The notes under the pieces: generated by a model
The model's input: the letters and a program-made list of their open reading frames with translations, nothing else
Told to the model about the DNA's origin: nothing
Database searches by the model: none
Assembly: GCA_001931875.2 (NCBI GenBank)
Contig: MSJH02000642.1
Span: 1 to 64,000, forward strand
Reading direction: 5' to 3'
Source: Byssochlamys sp. IMV 00236
Taxonomy: Eukaryota > Ascomycota > Eurotiomycetes > Eurotiales > Thermoascaceae
DNA: 64,000 nt
Position numbers and translations under genes: made by a program
In this document: in pieces, positions 37,143-48,661 of the stretch
Position numbering within the stretch: the stretch's first letter is position 1
How the letters are laid out: every line of letters starts with the position of its first letter

Positions 37143-37934
37143 CCTGAACGTACTCGACCAGCACGAGGGGGAGAGGTCGACAGTTGGACAGCACGAATGG
37201 GGTCGAAAGGAAGAACAGGCGCAATAATGGAGTCAGCTCGACTGACAACCGGATGTGGGCCTGTGACGGCTGGATGCGGCTCTGGATATGGCGAGCAGCA
37301 GTTCGGTGCTGGGTTGACCACCACGAGGGAATAATAAATAATAATAATACGAACAGGGTCTATAAACTGTCAAACTGCTCTATCAGTTGACAAGACAAGA
37401 GAGGAACTGCCAGTTATTATGCTGGGCTGCGTTATCTTCAGGGTCCCTCATGGAAGAGTACGGAACAGCCTTACTTAGCAGCTGAACAGCCGCCGGAGCG
37501 AAGCTAGTTAGCCCCGGAGTCGTCATCTGCAGCGGATTATTCGCTTCTCGATTCGATGAGTTGGAGGAGAAAATGGGTAGTTAATAAATTCAACATGCTA
37601 CGCTCTGGGTTTACTCTATAATAATTGAAGATCCGCATTTACTGTTCAAAACTGTGTAGGATCAAGCACGTTCGTTGCTGTAGATACATAACTAGATAGC
37701 TGCTTTCACGTTGTCTGAGGCCACAAGGCTGACCCCGACCGGCGGCATGTTGTTCCGCCTGGAGATCGTTTCGGCAGCTCATCGGGGTCACTGAGGCAAA
37801 CCGATATCATTATTATTTTGTTGATTGCCAGCCTCTGTTCGCGGTTCTGGTCCGACCGCTGCCTTTGCATTATTGATCATGTCCTGGCGGTAGTCCCGAA
37901 GTGAGCTGTGTCGTCGCCTCATTGTCACTTAAAG
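37143..37934. promoter_or_regulatory. divergent promoter, ysc84 and gem1
   Basis: A 792-base region between divergent starts. It holds no obvious TATA box. A TTATTATT tract lies near 37810 and an ATAATAATAATA tract near 37335. Confidence 0.4.
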
Positions 37935-39890
37935 ATGGCTACGGGTTGGTGATATCGCATGTGCCCGTGTATGATGATGTATACTGATCATGTCCCAGTG
38001 CGGATCTGCGTTTGCGGAGACGAGGGCACTGGCAAGTCCAGCCTCATCACCTCCCTTGTCAAGGGAGTTTTTGTCACGAACAAGATCCAACCCGTTCTAC
38101 CCCAGATCACGATTCCTCCCACGATCGGTACCCCTGAGAACGTAACAACCACAACGGTGGTCGACACGTCTGCGCTGCCGCAGGAACGGAACAACCTGGC
38201 CAGGGAGATCCGGAAATCGAACGTGATATTGCTCGTGTATTCCGATCACTACAGCTATGAACGGGTCGCGCTATTCTGGTTGCCGTATTTCCGTTCCTTG
38301 GGCGTCAATGTGCCCGTGGTGCTGTGCGCCAACAAATCTGACTTGGCAGCCGCAGGGAGCGAAGCTCAGGTGGTCGAAGAAGAAATGTTACCATTGATGG
38401 CAGAGTTCAAGGAAATCGACTCATGCATCCGGTCTAGCGCTCGAGAACACAGGAATGTTAACGAAGCGTTCTTCCTCTGCCAGAAGGCCGTCACACACCC
38501 CATCGCTCCGCTGTTTGACTCGAAAGAGTCTGTTTTGAAGCCGGCAGCTGTTGCGGCTCTGCAGCGCATATTCTACCTGTGCGACAAGGATCGAGATGGA
38601 TATCTGTCGGATAAAGAGATCGAGGACTTCCAGATGAAGTGCTTTGGAAAGTCCTTGAGTCCGGAGGACCTTATCCACATCAAAGAGACGATCCAGAAAG
38701 CTTATCCAGAATCAGTGACCCCCCTGGGCATCGACTCTCAAGGGTTCCTGCATCTGAACAAGCTTTATGCGGAGAAAGGACGCCACGAAACGGTGTGGAT
38801 CATTTTGCGGACGTTTCAATATACCGATAATCTATCGCTTCAGGAAAGCTTCCTCCATCCGAAATTTGAGGTGCCTCCTTTCGCATCGGCAGAGCTTTCG
38901 CCGGAAGGATATCGCTTCTTTGTTGATCTTTTCCTGCTATCTGACAAAGACAACGACGGTGGTCTGAATGACGCAGAATTGGCCTCTCTGTTCGCCCCAA
39001 CTCCGGGGCTACCGAGCTCCTGGGTTGAATGGTCCTTCCCATCATCGACGGTACGGAATGAAGCTGGACATGTCACCCTACAAGGTTGGCTGGCCCAGTG
39101 GAGCATGACGACCTTTACCTCTCCCAAGACAACTCTCGAATATCTAGCCTACCTAGGGTTCGAATCCTCCGATCGTAGCAACCCGACTACAACAGCTGCT
39201 TTGAAAGTAACCCGACCGCGGAAACGGAGACGGCGTCCTGGACGCGTAGGACGGAACGTGGTGCTTTGCCATGTGCTTGGAGCTCCGGGTTCAGGGAAAT
39301 CGGCCCTTCTGGATGCTTTCCTGGCGCGGCCTTTCAGCATCACATACCATCCAACCATCCAACCACGGACCGCAGTCAACACCGTGGAGCTTCCCGGTGG
39401 GAAACAGTGCTACCTGATCCTAGACGAGCTAGGAGAACTGGAACCTGCACTACTGGAAAACCAGACCAAGCTCTTGGACCAATGTGACGTCGTGGCATAT
39501 ACCTATGACTCGTCGGACCCAGATTCTTTTTCTTATATCCCAGCCCTGCGGTCAAAGCACCCCCATCTAGAAGAGCTCCCCAGTGTCTTTATTGCGCTCA
39601 AGGCAGACCTCGATCGCACCACGCAGCGGGCTGAATGCCAGCCGGATGAGTATACAGCCAGACTTCGGATGGCGGGCTCACCCTTGCATGTGAGCGTAAC
39701 ATGGAGCTCTATCCAGGAACTTTTCGTTCATATCGCAGAGGCTGCGATGGAACCGAGCACAGCATTCCCGCGAACCGAAGAGGACGTGGAGGGCAAGTGG
39801 ATGTCTTGGGGCATCGCTCTCGGGGCCGTCGTCTGCGCCGGAGCAGCGGCGGTCATGATCTGGCGACGGGTCAGTGGCAGTGGAGTTTAA
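37935..39890 (+). CDS. gem1: Gem1/Miro, mitochondrial Rho GTPase
   Basis: A 10-nt first coding exon (37935-37944, M-A-T-) and a large second exon 37999-39890 give 633 residues, the expected length. The 54-nt intron starts with the weak donor GTTGGT and ends CCCAG. It turns the otherwise odd start [14 protein letters not shown] into [18 protein letters not shown]. First GTPase domain: P-loop GDEGTGKS at 10-17 and NKSDL in place of NKxD. Two EF hands: [12 protein letters not shown] (about 199) and [12 protein letters not shown] (about 319). Second GTPase: P-loop GAPGSGKS at about 431. The C-terminal tail anchor [19 protein letters not shown] with RR after it inserts in the outer mitochondrial membrane. 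Gem1 acts in mitochondrial inheritance and shape and at ERMES contacts. Confidence 0.94.
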
Positions 39891-40585
39891 TCCAGGGACG
39901 ATGAGGTTACATACCTACCCCGAGCGAACGAGCTGCGCCTGCGTTCGCTCTAGTTGATTACATACTGGACCGATACCCTGTTCCAACCATTCAGTATACG
40001 CAGCAAGCCCGTGTATACTAGGCTTCATAGCAGAACTTAATGAACATGACTACGGTGGATAGCAATAGAGTATGTACGATGCGCGAGTCGGTTTCCCTTT
40101 CCGTTTTAGGCCGGGAGGGATGCTGCTTCATGTCCAGCGTTGGGGGGGCTGAGGCCTGCACCATGATCACACAGATGAACGGCGGGGCTGCTCATTTAGT
40201 ACCCAGTAATTAAGCATTCAGTAGATGCTCACAGATGGCGCTAAGCACGTCAAGGTCGATCAGTGATCAGCAACAGATGACGCACTGAGCTGAGGCGGAG
40301 AAATTGGAAAAGCAGGCGATAATCGGACTTGATAACTTTATATTAACTTACAGGAAATCATTCTGGGGTAGTTTAGTTCCAGGAAGTATTGGGTCACACC
40401 GAACACAGATCGGCAAAGCATACCAGATATTGCTTGCACTCGAATTGGTATATATAAAAGCCCTGTCTGCATAGGTGACAGTTTCTATAAAATGAGATTC
40501 TGCCATCGAATACCGTGGTTCTGGCTTCCGTAATTCGATTTATATTCCCTTGAAAACACTTGTCGAACTATCTTTCCTCAGTAAA
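39891..40585. other. intergenic, promoter of the small I9 gene
   Basis: No gene. The right end holds the TATA box listed separately. Confidence 0.45.
40449..40460 (+). promoter_or_regulatory. TATA box of the small I9-type gene
   Basis: TATATATAAAAG, a near-perfect TATA element about 126 bases before the ATG at 40586, with a pyrimidine-rich start region between. This suggests an inducible, strongly expressed gene. Confidence 0.5.
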
Positions 40586-40916
40586 ATGGGCGACGCGACA
40601 TTCATCGTAAATAGGGTCCTGATTCAACATTGGTACCTTTCTTATTATAAGGAAATAGGTTATTTTTAAACCAGATGCCACCAAAGATATCATAGATGAA
40701 TCTGCAAGGCGGGTCGAAAGCGGCGGTGGGAAGGTTACAGCTAGATGGAGCAGCGGTTTGAGCGGATTCAGGTATAGGTTCTCTTTATATTGGCAGTGCG
40801 TAGAACCATCTTTGCTAAGCGAAATCAGGGCGTTTCTTCCAGACAATTTCGTACAAATGTGGCAGACAGAGATGGAGACTGGTGATAGCCCGATTTACTG
40901 TATTGAGATAGATTAG
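40586..40916 (+). CDS. small peptidase-inhibitor I9-like protein (Pbi2 type)
   Basis: Three short exons 40586-40606, 40659-40771 and 40829-40916 give 73 residues. Introns of 52 and 57 nt have donors GTAAAT and GTATAG and acceptors AAATAG and AATCAG. The product starts MGDATFIVIFKPDATKDIID, continues ARRVESGGGKVTARW and SGLSGFRAFLPDNFVQMW, and ends IYCIEID. This follows the I9/propeptide-like fold pattern: strand I-V-x-x-K, helix, G-G-x-(I/V)-T, strand, G-F-x-A-x-(L/I)-P-D. Yeast Pbi2 of this fold inhibits vacuolar proteinase B and helps vacuole fusion. Family assignment is from pattern memory and moderate. No frame longer than 40 codons starting at ATG exists here on the plus strand, so gene finders may miss it. 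A minus-strand frame overlapping it (40568-40846) I take as a shadow. Confidence 0.6.
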
Positions 40917-42165
40917 CAACATCGGCGCATAACGCTATGTTGTGGAAACTATCAGTCAGGAAGAGAAATGCACAGGGGCAGTTTTCAGTATCTAATCCTT
41001 ATGGAGGAGAATCCCGTCGTATGTAATCTGGACGAGTACCTAACAGCCCAGAAAATTCCAGATGGGGTTGTTGTGACCGAAACATGAGTATGTATTATTG
41101 AATGGTGTATGGATACTTATTTCCTAGCTTGGTATTCCGATGATAGTCACGGTAGCCGTTCTCACTGATGCTACGCGCAGCCACGGTCGTTCTATCAAGC
41201 CAATATCCGTCTAAATCTGAAATCTCAAGATGCAATAGGATCATACACGGCAGACAAGCAGTGTAGCGGTTCGTGCGAGGTTTCCTCCTCGTCGCGTGCC
41301 TGGCTCGTCATCGTCGCCCACTCACACTCGACTCTGGCAGAAAACGTCGCGATGATCTCCAACAGATCTCGATGTATTTCCTCTGCTCTCTTCATGTCTC
41401 CTTTTCTGTGTTTCTCCGTCTTCATGACTGCTCTCCACTCTCCAACTTTGACGCCACGCGACCCCACGAACCGGTCATACTTAGCAGAACCAACCGGAAT
41501 TCGCGCTCCCGTACTTATTACCCCAGAACCAGACCTCTCCGCTCTGCTTTCCAACGCCTCTTCGAGCCTTTCCTGTCTTGGACCTCCTCGTCCTTCTTCG
41601 TTAACATCCTTTGTCTTCACCACAATCAAAATCCTGGTCTTTCTGTGCCAGTCGTCCTCGAGCTAGCAGCGTTCAGAGAGTGAGTCGACCGTGAGCGCTG
41701 CCCCCGCAATTGAGCACCGGCCCCGGCTCAGTTACAACTTGCCGATCGCGATATTTCACCAAGACGACGGCCAGACGGAGAACAGACCTTCAAGCAGCGG
41801 GATAGCTGCACGGTATACGGAGCATCTCACATCGCATTGCATCTGCCCCCGGTCGTTATCGAGGGACGTGCTGTCACCGGCAGGATTATAATAATATAAT
41901 ATACATCGTTGCAGAGACACAAAGGGAAGACCAGGCTAGGATCTCGGGCCCATCGGGACGTTATCAAACCATAACTAGCTGCGCAATCTGACGCAGCACG
42001 CCCCTGCTCTACAGACACAGATTAATGATCACGCCACAACTCCTTCGATCCGAGCAGCCAAACGCCTTGTTGGTTCAACTCATAATCGGGTTCCTTGTGG
42101 CGTGGTCCACGTTCCCCTCTGGGAAGCGCGCAGTGGGAGTTTCGTAGCTGTCGCAAACTGCCATC
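40917..42165. other. creC promoter and long leader region
   Basis: Holds a C/T-rich tract at about 41380-41660 typical of fungal core promoters. An upstream frame of 104 codons at 41352-41666 could be a leader ORF of creC if transcription starts before it. No separate gene recognised. Confidence 0.4.
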
Positions 42166-44679
42166 ATGTTGTAAGGATTCCCTTCTCCCATTGATCCCTC
42201 TGCGCGAGTCACTGTTCTTTGGTGCCCTGGAACCCATGCGCCGCATCCTAGCTATGCGGGCGCTGTCATAAAAAGCGCAGGCGCTTGCCCCAAACCTATT
42301 TCTGCGAGAAGCATTCGATGTTTCTGCACGCGAAGATAAAACCCCTGCAGAGATTATCACAGAGAAGGCCCTGTTTCTGACTCCACGCAGTGTCCTCCCA
42401 CCTCCTCCGCCGCGGTATACCGTGCCGCTGGCGTATGCGGCGGGTGCTTCCAACGGCATGGCCGTGCCAATTCTCGAGACAAATAATGTCATTAGCCATC
42501 CAGAGGGTGGTTGTCCCCTCCAAGTAGGTGAAGGTAAGTTCAGTTGCGCATCTGCGGCGTAGCATTTGGATTTTCTACGCTATTGCCGTCGATGGATCGG
42601 AAGACAACAACTTACATCGTACCTAAGTGCTGACAATGGTAACTCCAGGAACATATGAACTCCAAGATGATTTACATCTCGCGACCCCTCCTCCGCATCC
42701 CTCCGAAGCCCCCGTCACAAATCCAAATCCCCTCGCGACTGTTCCGACGCCGCCGACCTCCGGCGTCAAGCTGACACTCGTCAGTGTTGATGGGCAAAAG
42801 AAAGTCCCTCGGCTGTATAATGTCCGGAATGGGTTGTCTGAGCTCAGGAATATCAAAGAAGATGATAAAGAGGGACGAACATCGGAGAGTGGCAGTGGAA
42901 CGTTCCGGAAGACCAATCTATCAGTACCTGTTTTTGGAGAAGGCAATCCCGCACTTGCTCCTCCTGCGAGTAAAGATGGCTTGAAACGGAGAAAACCGAA
43001 GAACAATATCGTCAAGAGCAGTTCGTCGTTCGTTTCCAGAGTGATTCTCCATGAATCCTTGACGAAGCGCCTTAACGAACGGGATCCGGACGGCGTATTT
43101 GCATTTGCGAACATCAACCGCGCCTTCCAATGGCTGGACCTGGGATCGAAGTCCAAAGAGGAGCCCCTGGCTAAGATACTCTTGACAAAGGCGCACATGC
43201 TGTGCCACGACGTCAATGAGCTGACCAAGACAGCCTCCCACATCGATGTTGTCATGGGGTCGTCCGCCGGCGATATTATCTGGTATGAGCCTATGTCGCA
43301 GAAGTATGCTCGCATCAACAAGTACGGGGTGGTTTGCAAATCCCCCGTAACACATATAAAGTGGATTCCGGGATCGGAAAACTTATTTCTGGCTGCGCAT
43401 GCCAACGGCCATCTGGTCGTATACGACAAAGAAAAGGAGGATGCCTTGTTCACACCGGAGACCAACGATGTATTCGACAGGCCGAGTGCCAGCGTCAATA
43501 CGCGGAAAGGGATGACGATCTTGAAGTCTGTCAATTCAAGAAATCAGAAGACCAACCCTGTTTCCGTCTGGAAGCTTTCGAACCAACGAATCAATCAGTT
43601 TGCCTTCTCGCCAGATCACAAGCATCTGGCTGTTGTCCTTGAAGATGGCACGTTGCGAATTATGAACTTCTTGAAAGAAGAGTACGTCCCGAATCTTTCG
43701 AATACACTATATGCAGTTCTCTGACTTCATTTAGGGTGCTGGACATCTTCAGAAGTTACTACGGAGGCATGATTTGTGTCTGCTGGTCTCCCGATGGCAA
43801 GTACATCGTGACCGGTGGACAGGATGACCTCGTAACGATCTGGTCCTTTCCAGAGCAAAAGATCATTGCGCGATGTCAGGGTCACAATTCGTGGGTATCT
43901 ACGGTGGCGTTTGATCCTTGGAGATGCGATGAGCGGACCTACAGATTTGGCAGTGTGGGTGACGATTGCAGACTACTGCTGTGGGATTTCAGCGTTGGGA
44001 TGCTGCATCGTCCAAAGGCGGTACGTCAGAATCCCAGTCTCTTAGCCTGGTCCTATGTCGAGAATCTGAGGCTATCATGCTGTACTTACTCTCTTGACTA
44101 ACGGTTATCCCCTGCAGCTCCAAGCGACCGCCAGGCAGCGAAACAGCATTGTTGCATCTGGCTCCCATCTTAGTCGACACCAGACAGACAGTACGAGTCA
44201 CCGGAAACGATCCGACTCTAACCGAACAGAGAAACCAGACGATGATGAGGAAGAAGTCACGGTCTGTCATCCAGTCGAACCCAGGGCGCGAACTGCACAT
44301 TTGCCCCCTATCATGGTGCGTATTTACTTCAGCAATTGTTTTTTCTTCCTAAGAATAAACGGCAACCTCATTTGTTCTTTTTTTATCAGTGAAGCTAGCT
44401 AATACCCTATATAGTCCAAAGTCGTCGGTGAAGATCCTATCTGCTGGCTCGGCTTCCAGGAGGATTGTATCATGACATCGTCCTTAGAAGGTACGTACAT
44501 TTCCCATATATTTACTTTCACTTCGAAACCAACTTATCCGTCCATCCACCAACAACATACCCGTTACTAACACAACACAAGGCCATATTCGCACCTGGCA
44601 CCGCCCTCGTGAAGGTCCAAACGAAAGCCGCATCAACCTATCATCCGCCACTGCCTCCGGCTCCGGATCTGTATCATAG
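42166..44679 (+). CDS. creC: CreC, WD40 carbon catabolite repression protein
   Basis: Seven exons: 42166-42170, 42391-42533, 42649-43681, 43735-44020, 44118-44315, 44415-44490 and 44582-44679, 612 residues. The first coding exon is only ATGTT. With donor GTAAGG and acceptor CACGCAG it gives [20 protein letters not shown], the CreC start I recall. Exon 2 joins CPLQVGE to [22 protein letters not shown]40 repeats run from about residue 270: [80 protein letters not shown] and the last around [20 protein letters not shown] Pro-rich N-terminus and an acidic insert (DDDEEE) fit the family. CreC stabilises the deubiquitinase CreB. Loss derepresses genes under carbon catabolite control. Confidence 0.9.
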
Positions 44680-45164
44680 CCATACCATACTCTCACGAAA
44701 TCGATGTAGTGAGAAATCTCTTCTTTATGAGACATAATTACTACCCATAACATTCTATACACATACGATGAATGAAGATGGTATACATGAAGGTGGGGGC
44801 GGGGATCCGAAATCCATAGGATTTCGCACTATGACCCATTTGTTCCTTGTATATATTTAGAATCTGTGCGAAAAGATCACGAAATTCACTTTTACATATT
44901 GTGTTTCCTGGTTTACTACTTCTGCAGAGTAAGTAGACTTCTATTTGACTGCCCTGCTTGTAGCTTTGGAAAGTACAGTAGTTACGATTTTCGCTTACCA
45001 TATATATTTTGCTTTTTATTTACACACGTATTCACGGCTGTGGAGTTGTTAAAACAGAGCTTCTAAAGGGGCAATAAGTATACTTTAAAAAATGACATTA
45101 ATTCCACTATCATTGATGCTAATGAAATTCGCAAGGAACAAAACAAGATTAGTCTATTTGATTT
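44680..45164. other. convergent 3' region
   Basis: The 3' flanks of creC (+) and the ArfGAP gene (-). AT-rich, nothing further seen. Confidence 0.4.
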
Positions 45165-47115
45165 TCATCCCCAGACGTTTCCAAAAAGGTCATCAGCACC
45201 GCCAAACCCGCCAGCCGGTTTGGTGTTTATCGTAGATGTTGATGTGGTCGTCGTGGTCGTGGTCGTGGTGGTTGTGGCTGGTTCCGGTGCGGCACTGGCC
45301 CATCCTCCAAAGTCCTCATCCGCGGCTACGGCAGGAGGGGATTTGGCAGCGGATGGGGACGGTGCACCCCAGCCGCTGCCGATGTCGTTGGCGGTCAATG
45401 TGTCAGGGACTTTCATCATGTTCGAGGGTGCCGCTGCGGCGGGGGCGGGATCAGGAGTGCTCCATGCGTCGCTGCCCCAGGGGTCCAGGTTGCTCGAGAA
45501 GACGCTGGACGTTGCTGTGACTACAGGCTTGGGGGTGGGTTCAGCAGCTGGAGCCGGCGCGGGCTGAGGAGCGGGCTTGGAGAGGTTGAAAATAGAGCTG
45601 AGATCCGCAGATGGTGAGGATACAGCCTTGGGAGGTGGAGGAGAAGTGGTCGGCGGAGACGAGAGACCGAATAAATCATTGGAGGTTGATGAAGCAGTAG
45701 GCAGGTTAGGTCTCGATGCTGGGGTTGCCGTCTTCGTAAAGCTGAAGTCCAGGCCGTTAGATGAGACGGAAGTTGTACGCTGTGGCTGTGGCTTAGGCGA
45801 AGTGCTGGATGCCAGGGTGTCGAACAATCCCCCACCGGAAGACATAGCAGGGGAGGTGACCTGAGGCGCTGCGGGACTTGACTTGGGAATGCTGAAGCTT
45901 CCGAGGTTCGAAAAGGGGGAAGGCTTCTCCGCCTGCTTCTGAGGCGGCGGAGTCGCAGTAGAAGGGAAACTGAGCCCACTGAAAGCGTCCGTCAAACCGC
46001 CAAGGGAGGACTGCGACTGAGGCGAGGCCAGGTTTCCGAAAGAGGACGTGCGCTCATGTTGCGGAGCAGCCGGCTGAGGCTTCGGAGCGGACGCATAGAG
46101 AGACAGGATGGACTGCTTCAAGTCTGGTCGTGAAAGGCCAGTGGGTGCAGGAGTGGAAGAGAGGGAGGCTGGCCGACTGCCTGTGGATGGCTGGCTGCTT
46201 CCAAAGAAATCCAATCCCAGCAATGAATCACCAGGCTTCGTCTGTTTAGGTGCCGGCTGAGATGCTTTCGGGGGCGGTGCGCGAATAGGAGGATCTGTCG
46301 TGCTGGGTCGCGTCGGAGGGGAGACGATATCGTCGTCGCCGAAGAGATCTACGGATTGGGTCTGCTTCCGTACCGGAGGTTGCTGACTCGAGACCGAACC
46401 CAGACGCTGCGATGCGGAGCGCTCAAGCTTCGCTTTCTCTTGAACAACGGCAAGTGGCTAAGAAGAGATCAGTATGCCAGTGGGAGCCAGAACCATGATC
46501 AGCCACCTACCACATCGTCATCCCCTTCAACATCGAGTGTGGAGGGATCCGGCATGGGCCCGTCCATCACCCATCTCTTCGATTCATATTTTGTCCTGAT
46601 GAAATTCTCTATCTTTCTGTGAAGGGCGTCAGTCTCAATGATGCCGATAGTCTATCTGCGATCAAACCCACGCTTCAGATGGTACATGGCCCGGCGCAAG
46701 TTTGGCTTCCCAATATCTGAAGATCCGTCAGCCCCTAATCCCTGTTATGATATCCATAAATGTTCGACGCACTTGTTCGCTCGCGCATTTCCCCACTTCA
46801 GTACACTCTGTAACTGCTCGTCTGTCCAGGAATCGAGATCAACAGACTTGACTCGGCTGATGTGAGTGCCCATGCCCCTGTGAATTCCCGAGCAGCGGAT
46901 GCAAATGAATATTCCCAGATTCCAAGACGCCCATCGTGGGTCTGGAGAAAAAGCGGCACGCTGTCAGTAACAGGTCGAATGAACCAGACGTTAACGGATC
47001 ACCAACGTTTATTGCGCTTGCAATCGGCGCAGACCTTGTTGTGCTCCAGCTTCAGCAGACTCTTGATCGTCTGCTGATTCTGGGCAGCCCGGTCGGCTGT
47101 AGGGCGCCGAGACAT
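45165..47115 (-). CDS. age2: Age2-type ArfGAP (SMAP-like)
   Basis: Minus strand, five exons 47115-47007, 46941-46773, 46716-46672, 46616-46511 and 46457-45165, 573 residues. The ArfGAP zinc finger is C-x2-C-x16-C-x2-C at about 32-55 ([18 protein letters not shown], then [12 protein letters not shown]), with the catalytic Arg of [13 protein letters not shown]. Further GAP-domain text is [20 protein letters not shown], then [18 protein letters not shown]. The remaining 420 residues are Ser/Pro/Ala/Gln-rich and disordered, with DPWGSDAW and DDLFGNVWG at the end, resembling clathrin/adaptor-binding peptides, and a Thr run encoded near 45236-45285. Age2-type GAPs stimulate Arf1 GTP hydrolysis at the trans-Golgi. 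The first donor is the unusual GTTGGT, chosen because it alone keeps phase and gives NKHPRWASW. Confidence 0.9.
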
Positions 47116-47909
47116 GTTCTCTCTGAAGTATGTCGGATAGACCCTGCCAAATAAAGTGCGTAGGTGAAGTAAAAGGGGCTCTTGTTAATCTGTAGAGTAA
47201 GTTGTATCAGGACAGACTTATCGAGAACGTGGCGGAGGATGTCGCGGTGGAGCGGAGTTAATTATTGCACGGTGCCTGATGACTGGGATACTTAGTTGCG
47301 GGGGACGATTGCCGCCGTCTGTGCACTTTGGCTTCCGTTGTCTGCGGGACTAGAATTCCGTTCTAGCAATTGAGAACTGTCAAGTGAACAAGATTAATGC
47401 TGCTGGAATGTCTTCTCTTATGAGCAATCTCGAGTTTGTGCGCCTCTTGTGGCAGTGGCCCGAGTTACGCCTGAAACGTGTGGCGAGCCGCTGTCGATCA
47501 AACAACGGATACACTGCGCTCATACAACATCCGCCACCAAGGCCATAGTTTGATATACATGGGAGTTTCCATACGTGCTTATCATCGATTCGCTTATCAT
47601 CGATTCTTGGGATAGAGAAGAAGCTTGAAGGATCATCATATCGGAGGGTGTGTATAGTAACTAGACGCTTTACCGTTCCTAGTATGCTCCTATACAATCG
47701 ATTGGAAACCCCTCGGTATATTAGGTCTTCATCATCAGATCTGACCACATTCGAATCATACATCTCCCCACGACCATTCTTCGCCACTACTCCGAAAGGT
47801 TTCACCTCCTGACCCCAAGTACATACACCTACTCCCCTTGGCAACGAAAGCTTCGCCCAGAATAAATCAATCCCACTGTTACAAGCTCCCGGTCTTCCCG
47901 TTTAGCCTC
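47116..47909. other. intergenic, contains a 15-bp tandem duplication
   Basis: Promoter of the ArfGAP gene and 3' flank of msrB. A perfect tandem copy of GCTTATCATCGATTC occupies 47577-47606. A 154-codon minus frame (47844-47380) follows the msrB stop but has no family character and is best seen as 3' UTR. Confidence 0.45.
47577..47606. repeat. 15-bp perfect tandem duplication
   Basis: Two adjacent identical copies of GCTTATCATCGATTC, each containing the palindrome ATCGAT. Probably a recent slippage or repair duplication. Confidence 0.8.
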
Positions 47910-48661
47910 TTAAGCCTTGGCCTTGACCTGGTCTGCCTCCTGCACGGCCTTATCATCGTCTGCAAACTTCAAACTGATACTATTGACACAGTGTCTCTCG
48001 TCAGTGGGTGTGTCGTAACCCTCTCCCTTAAAGACATGTCCCAGGTGTCCTCCACAGTTGCTGCAAACGATCTCTGTGCGTTCCATACCAAAGGAGCTGT
48101 CGGTGTGGCGATCGATGGCCCCTGGAATGGCATCAAAGAAAGCGGGCCAGCCGCAGCCAGATTTGAACTTGTGAGAGGCCTTGTAAAGGGGAGCTTCGCA
48201 GCCGGCACAGGTGTAGACACCTTTCGAAGGGTAATGCGAGTCGTATTCACCAGTGAACGATGGCTCTGTGCCTTTTTGGCGGAGGATACGGAATTGCTCT
48301 GCAGGTGCCAGTTGTCAGTATTCTACTTGATGATCCATAACTGGCGGTACGGGAACGTGTAAAGGATATTCGCCATACCTGGACTCAGCACCGCTCTCCA
48401 CTCTTCCTCGCTCTTCTGAAATGGATGAGACATCTCTCCACCGTTACTTGGATCTTCTGCTTTAGCGCTCGAGCTGAAGAGGGAGCTTAAAAATGGAATC
48501 GCAGGTGCCGCCTTCAGGACAGTAGCCCCGGACAGTGGCAGTGGAATCCGACCAAGAGACGAGAGCGTGCTGAAAACGATCCGTCGTCCTCTAATCGGTG
48601 ACACAGATCTGGCAGCGGTAGCAAACGTCCGAAGAGCTGCTTGGAGTCCTTGGAAACGCAT
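47910..48661 (-). CDS. msrB: peptide-methionine (R)-S-oxide reductase, MsrB type, likely mitochondrial
   Basis: Minus strand, exons 48661-48379 and 48298-47910, 223 residues. The 80-nt intron has donor GTATGG and acceptor CTGCAG, and joins AVLSP to EQFRILRQKGTEPSFTGEYD. MsrB core: two zinc-binding CxxC motifs in TCAGCEAPLY and VCSNCGGHLGHVFKGEG, the GCGWPAFFDAIPGA substrate loop, and the catalytic Cys in DERHCVNSISLKF. The first about 45 residues (MRFQGLQAALRTFATAARSV, Arg-rich, no acids) look like a mitochondrial targeting sequence, and a hydrophobic Ser/Leu/Pro region follows. It reduces methionine-R-sulfoxide in oxidised proteins using thioredoxin. It is divergent from the CUE/Smr gene. 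Confidence 0.92.

Noticed and set aside
39156..39172. GGTTCGAATCC tRNA-like T-loop inside gem1
   Set aside because: It lies in well-conserved coding sequence and no cloverleaf forms around it.
40568..40846. 92-codon minus-strand frame over the small I9 gene
   Set aside because: The plus-strand three-exon model has good splice sites, a TATA box and a recognisable fold pattern.
42022..42492. 156-codon minus-strand frame over the creC start
   Set aside because: It overlaps the first exons of creC and has Arg/Gly-rich shadow-like composition.
42623..43534. 303-codon minus-strand frame opposite creC
   Set aside because: Antisense shadow of the WD40 gene; the plus-strand product is clearly CreC.
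47380..47844. 154-codon minus-strand frame after msrB
   Set aside because: No family character, no promoter of its own; the 15-bp duplication lies in it. Best read as msrB 3' UTR.
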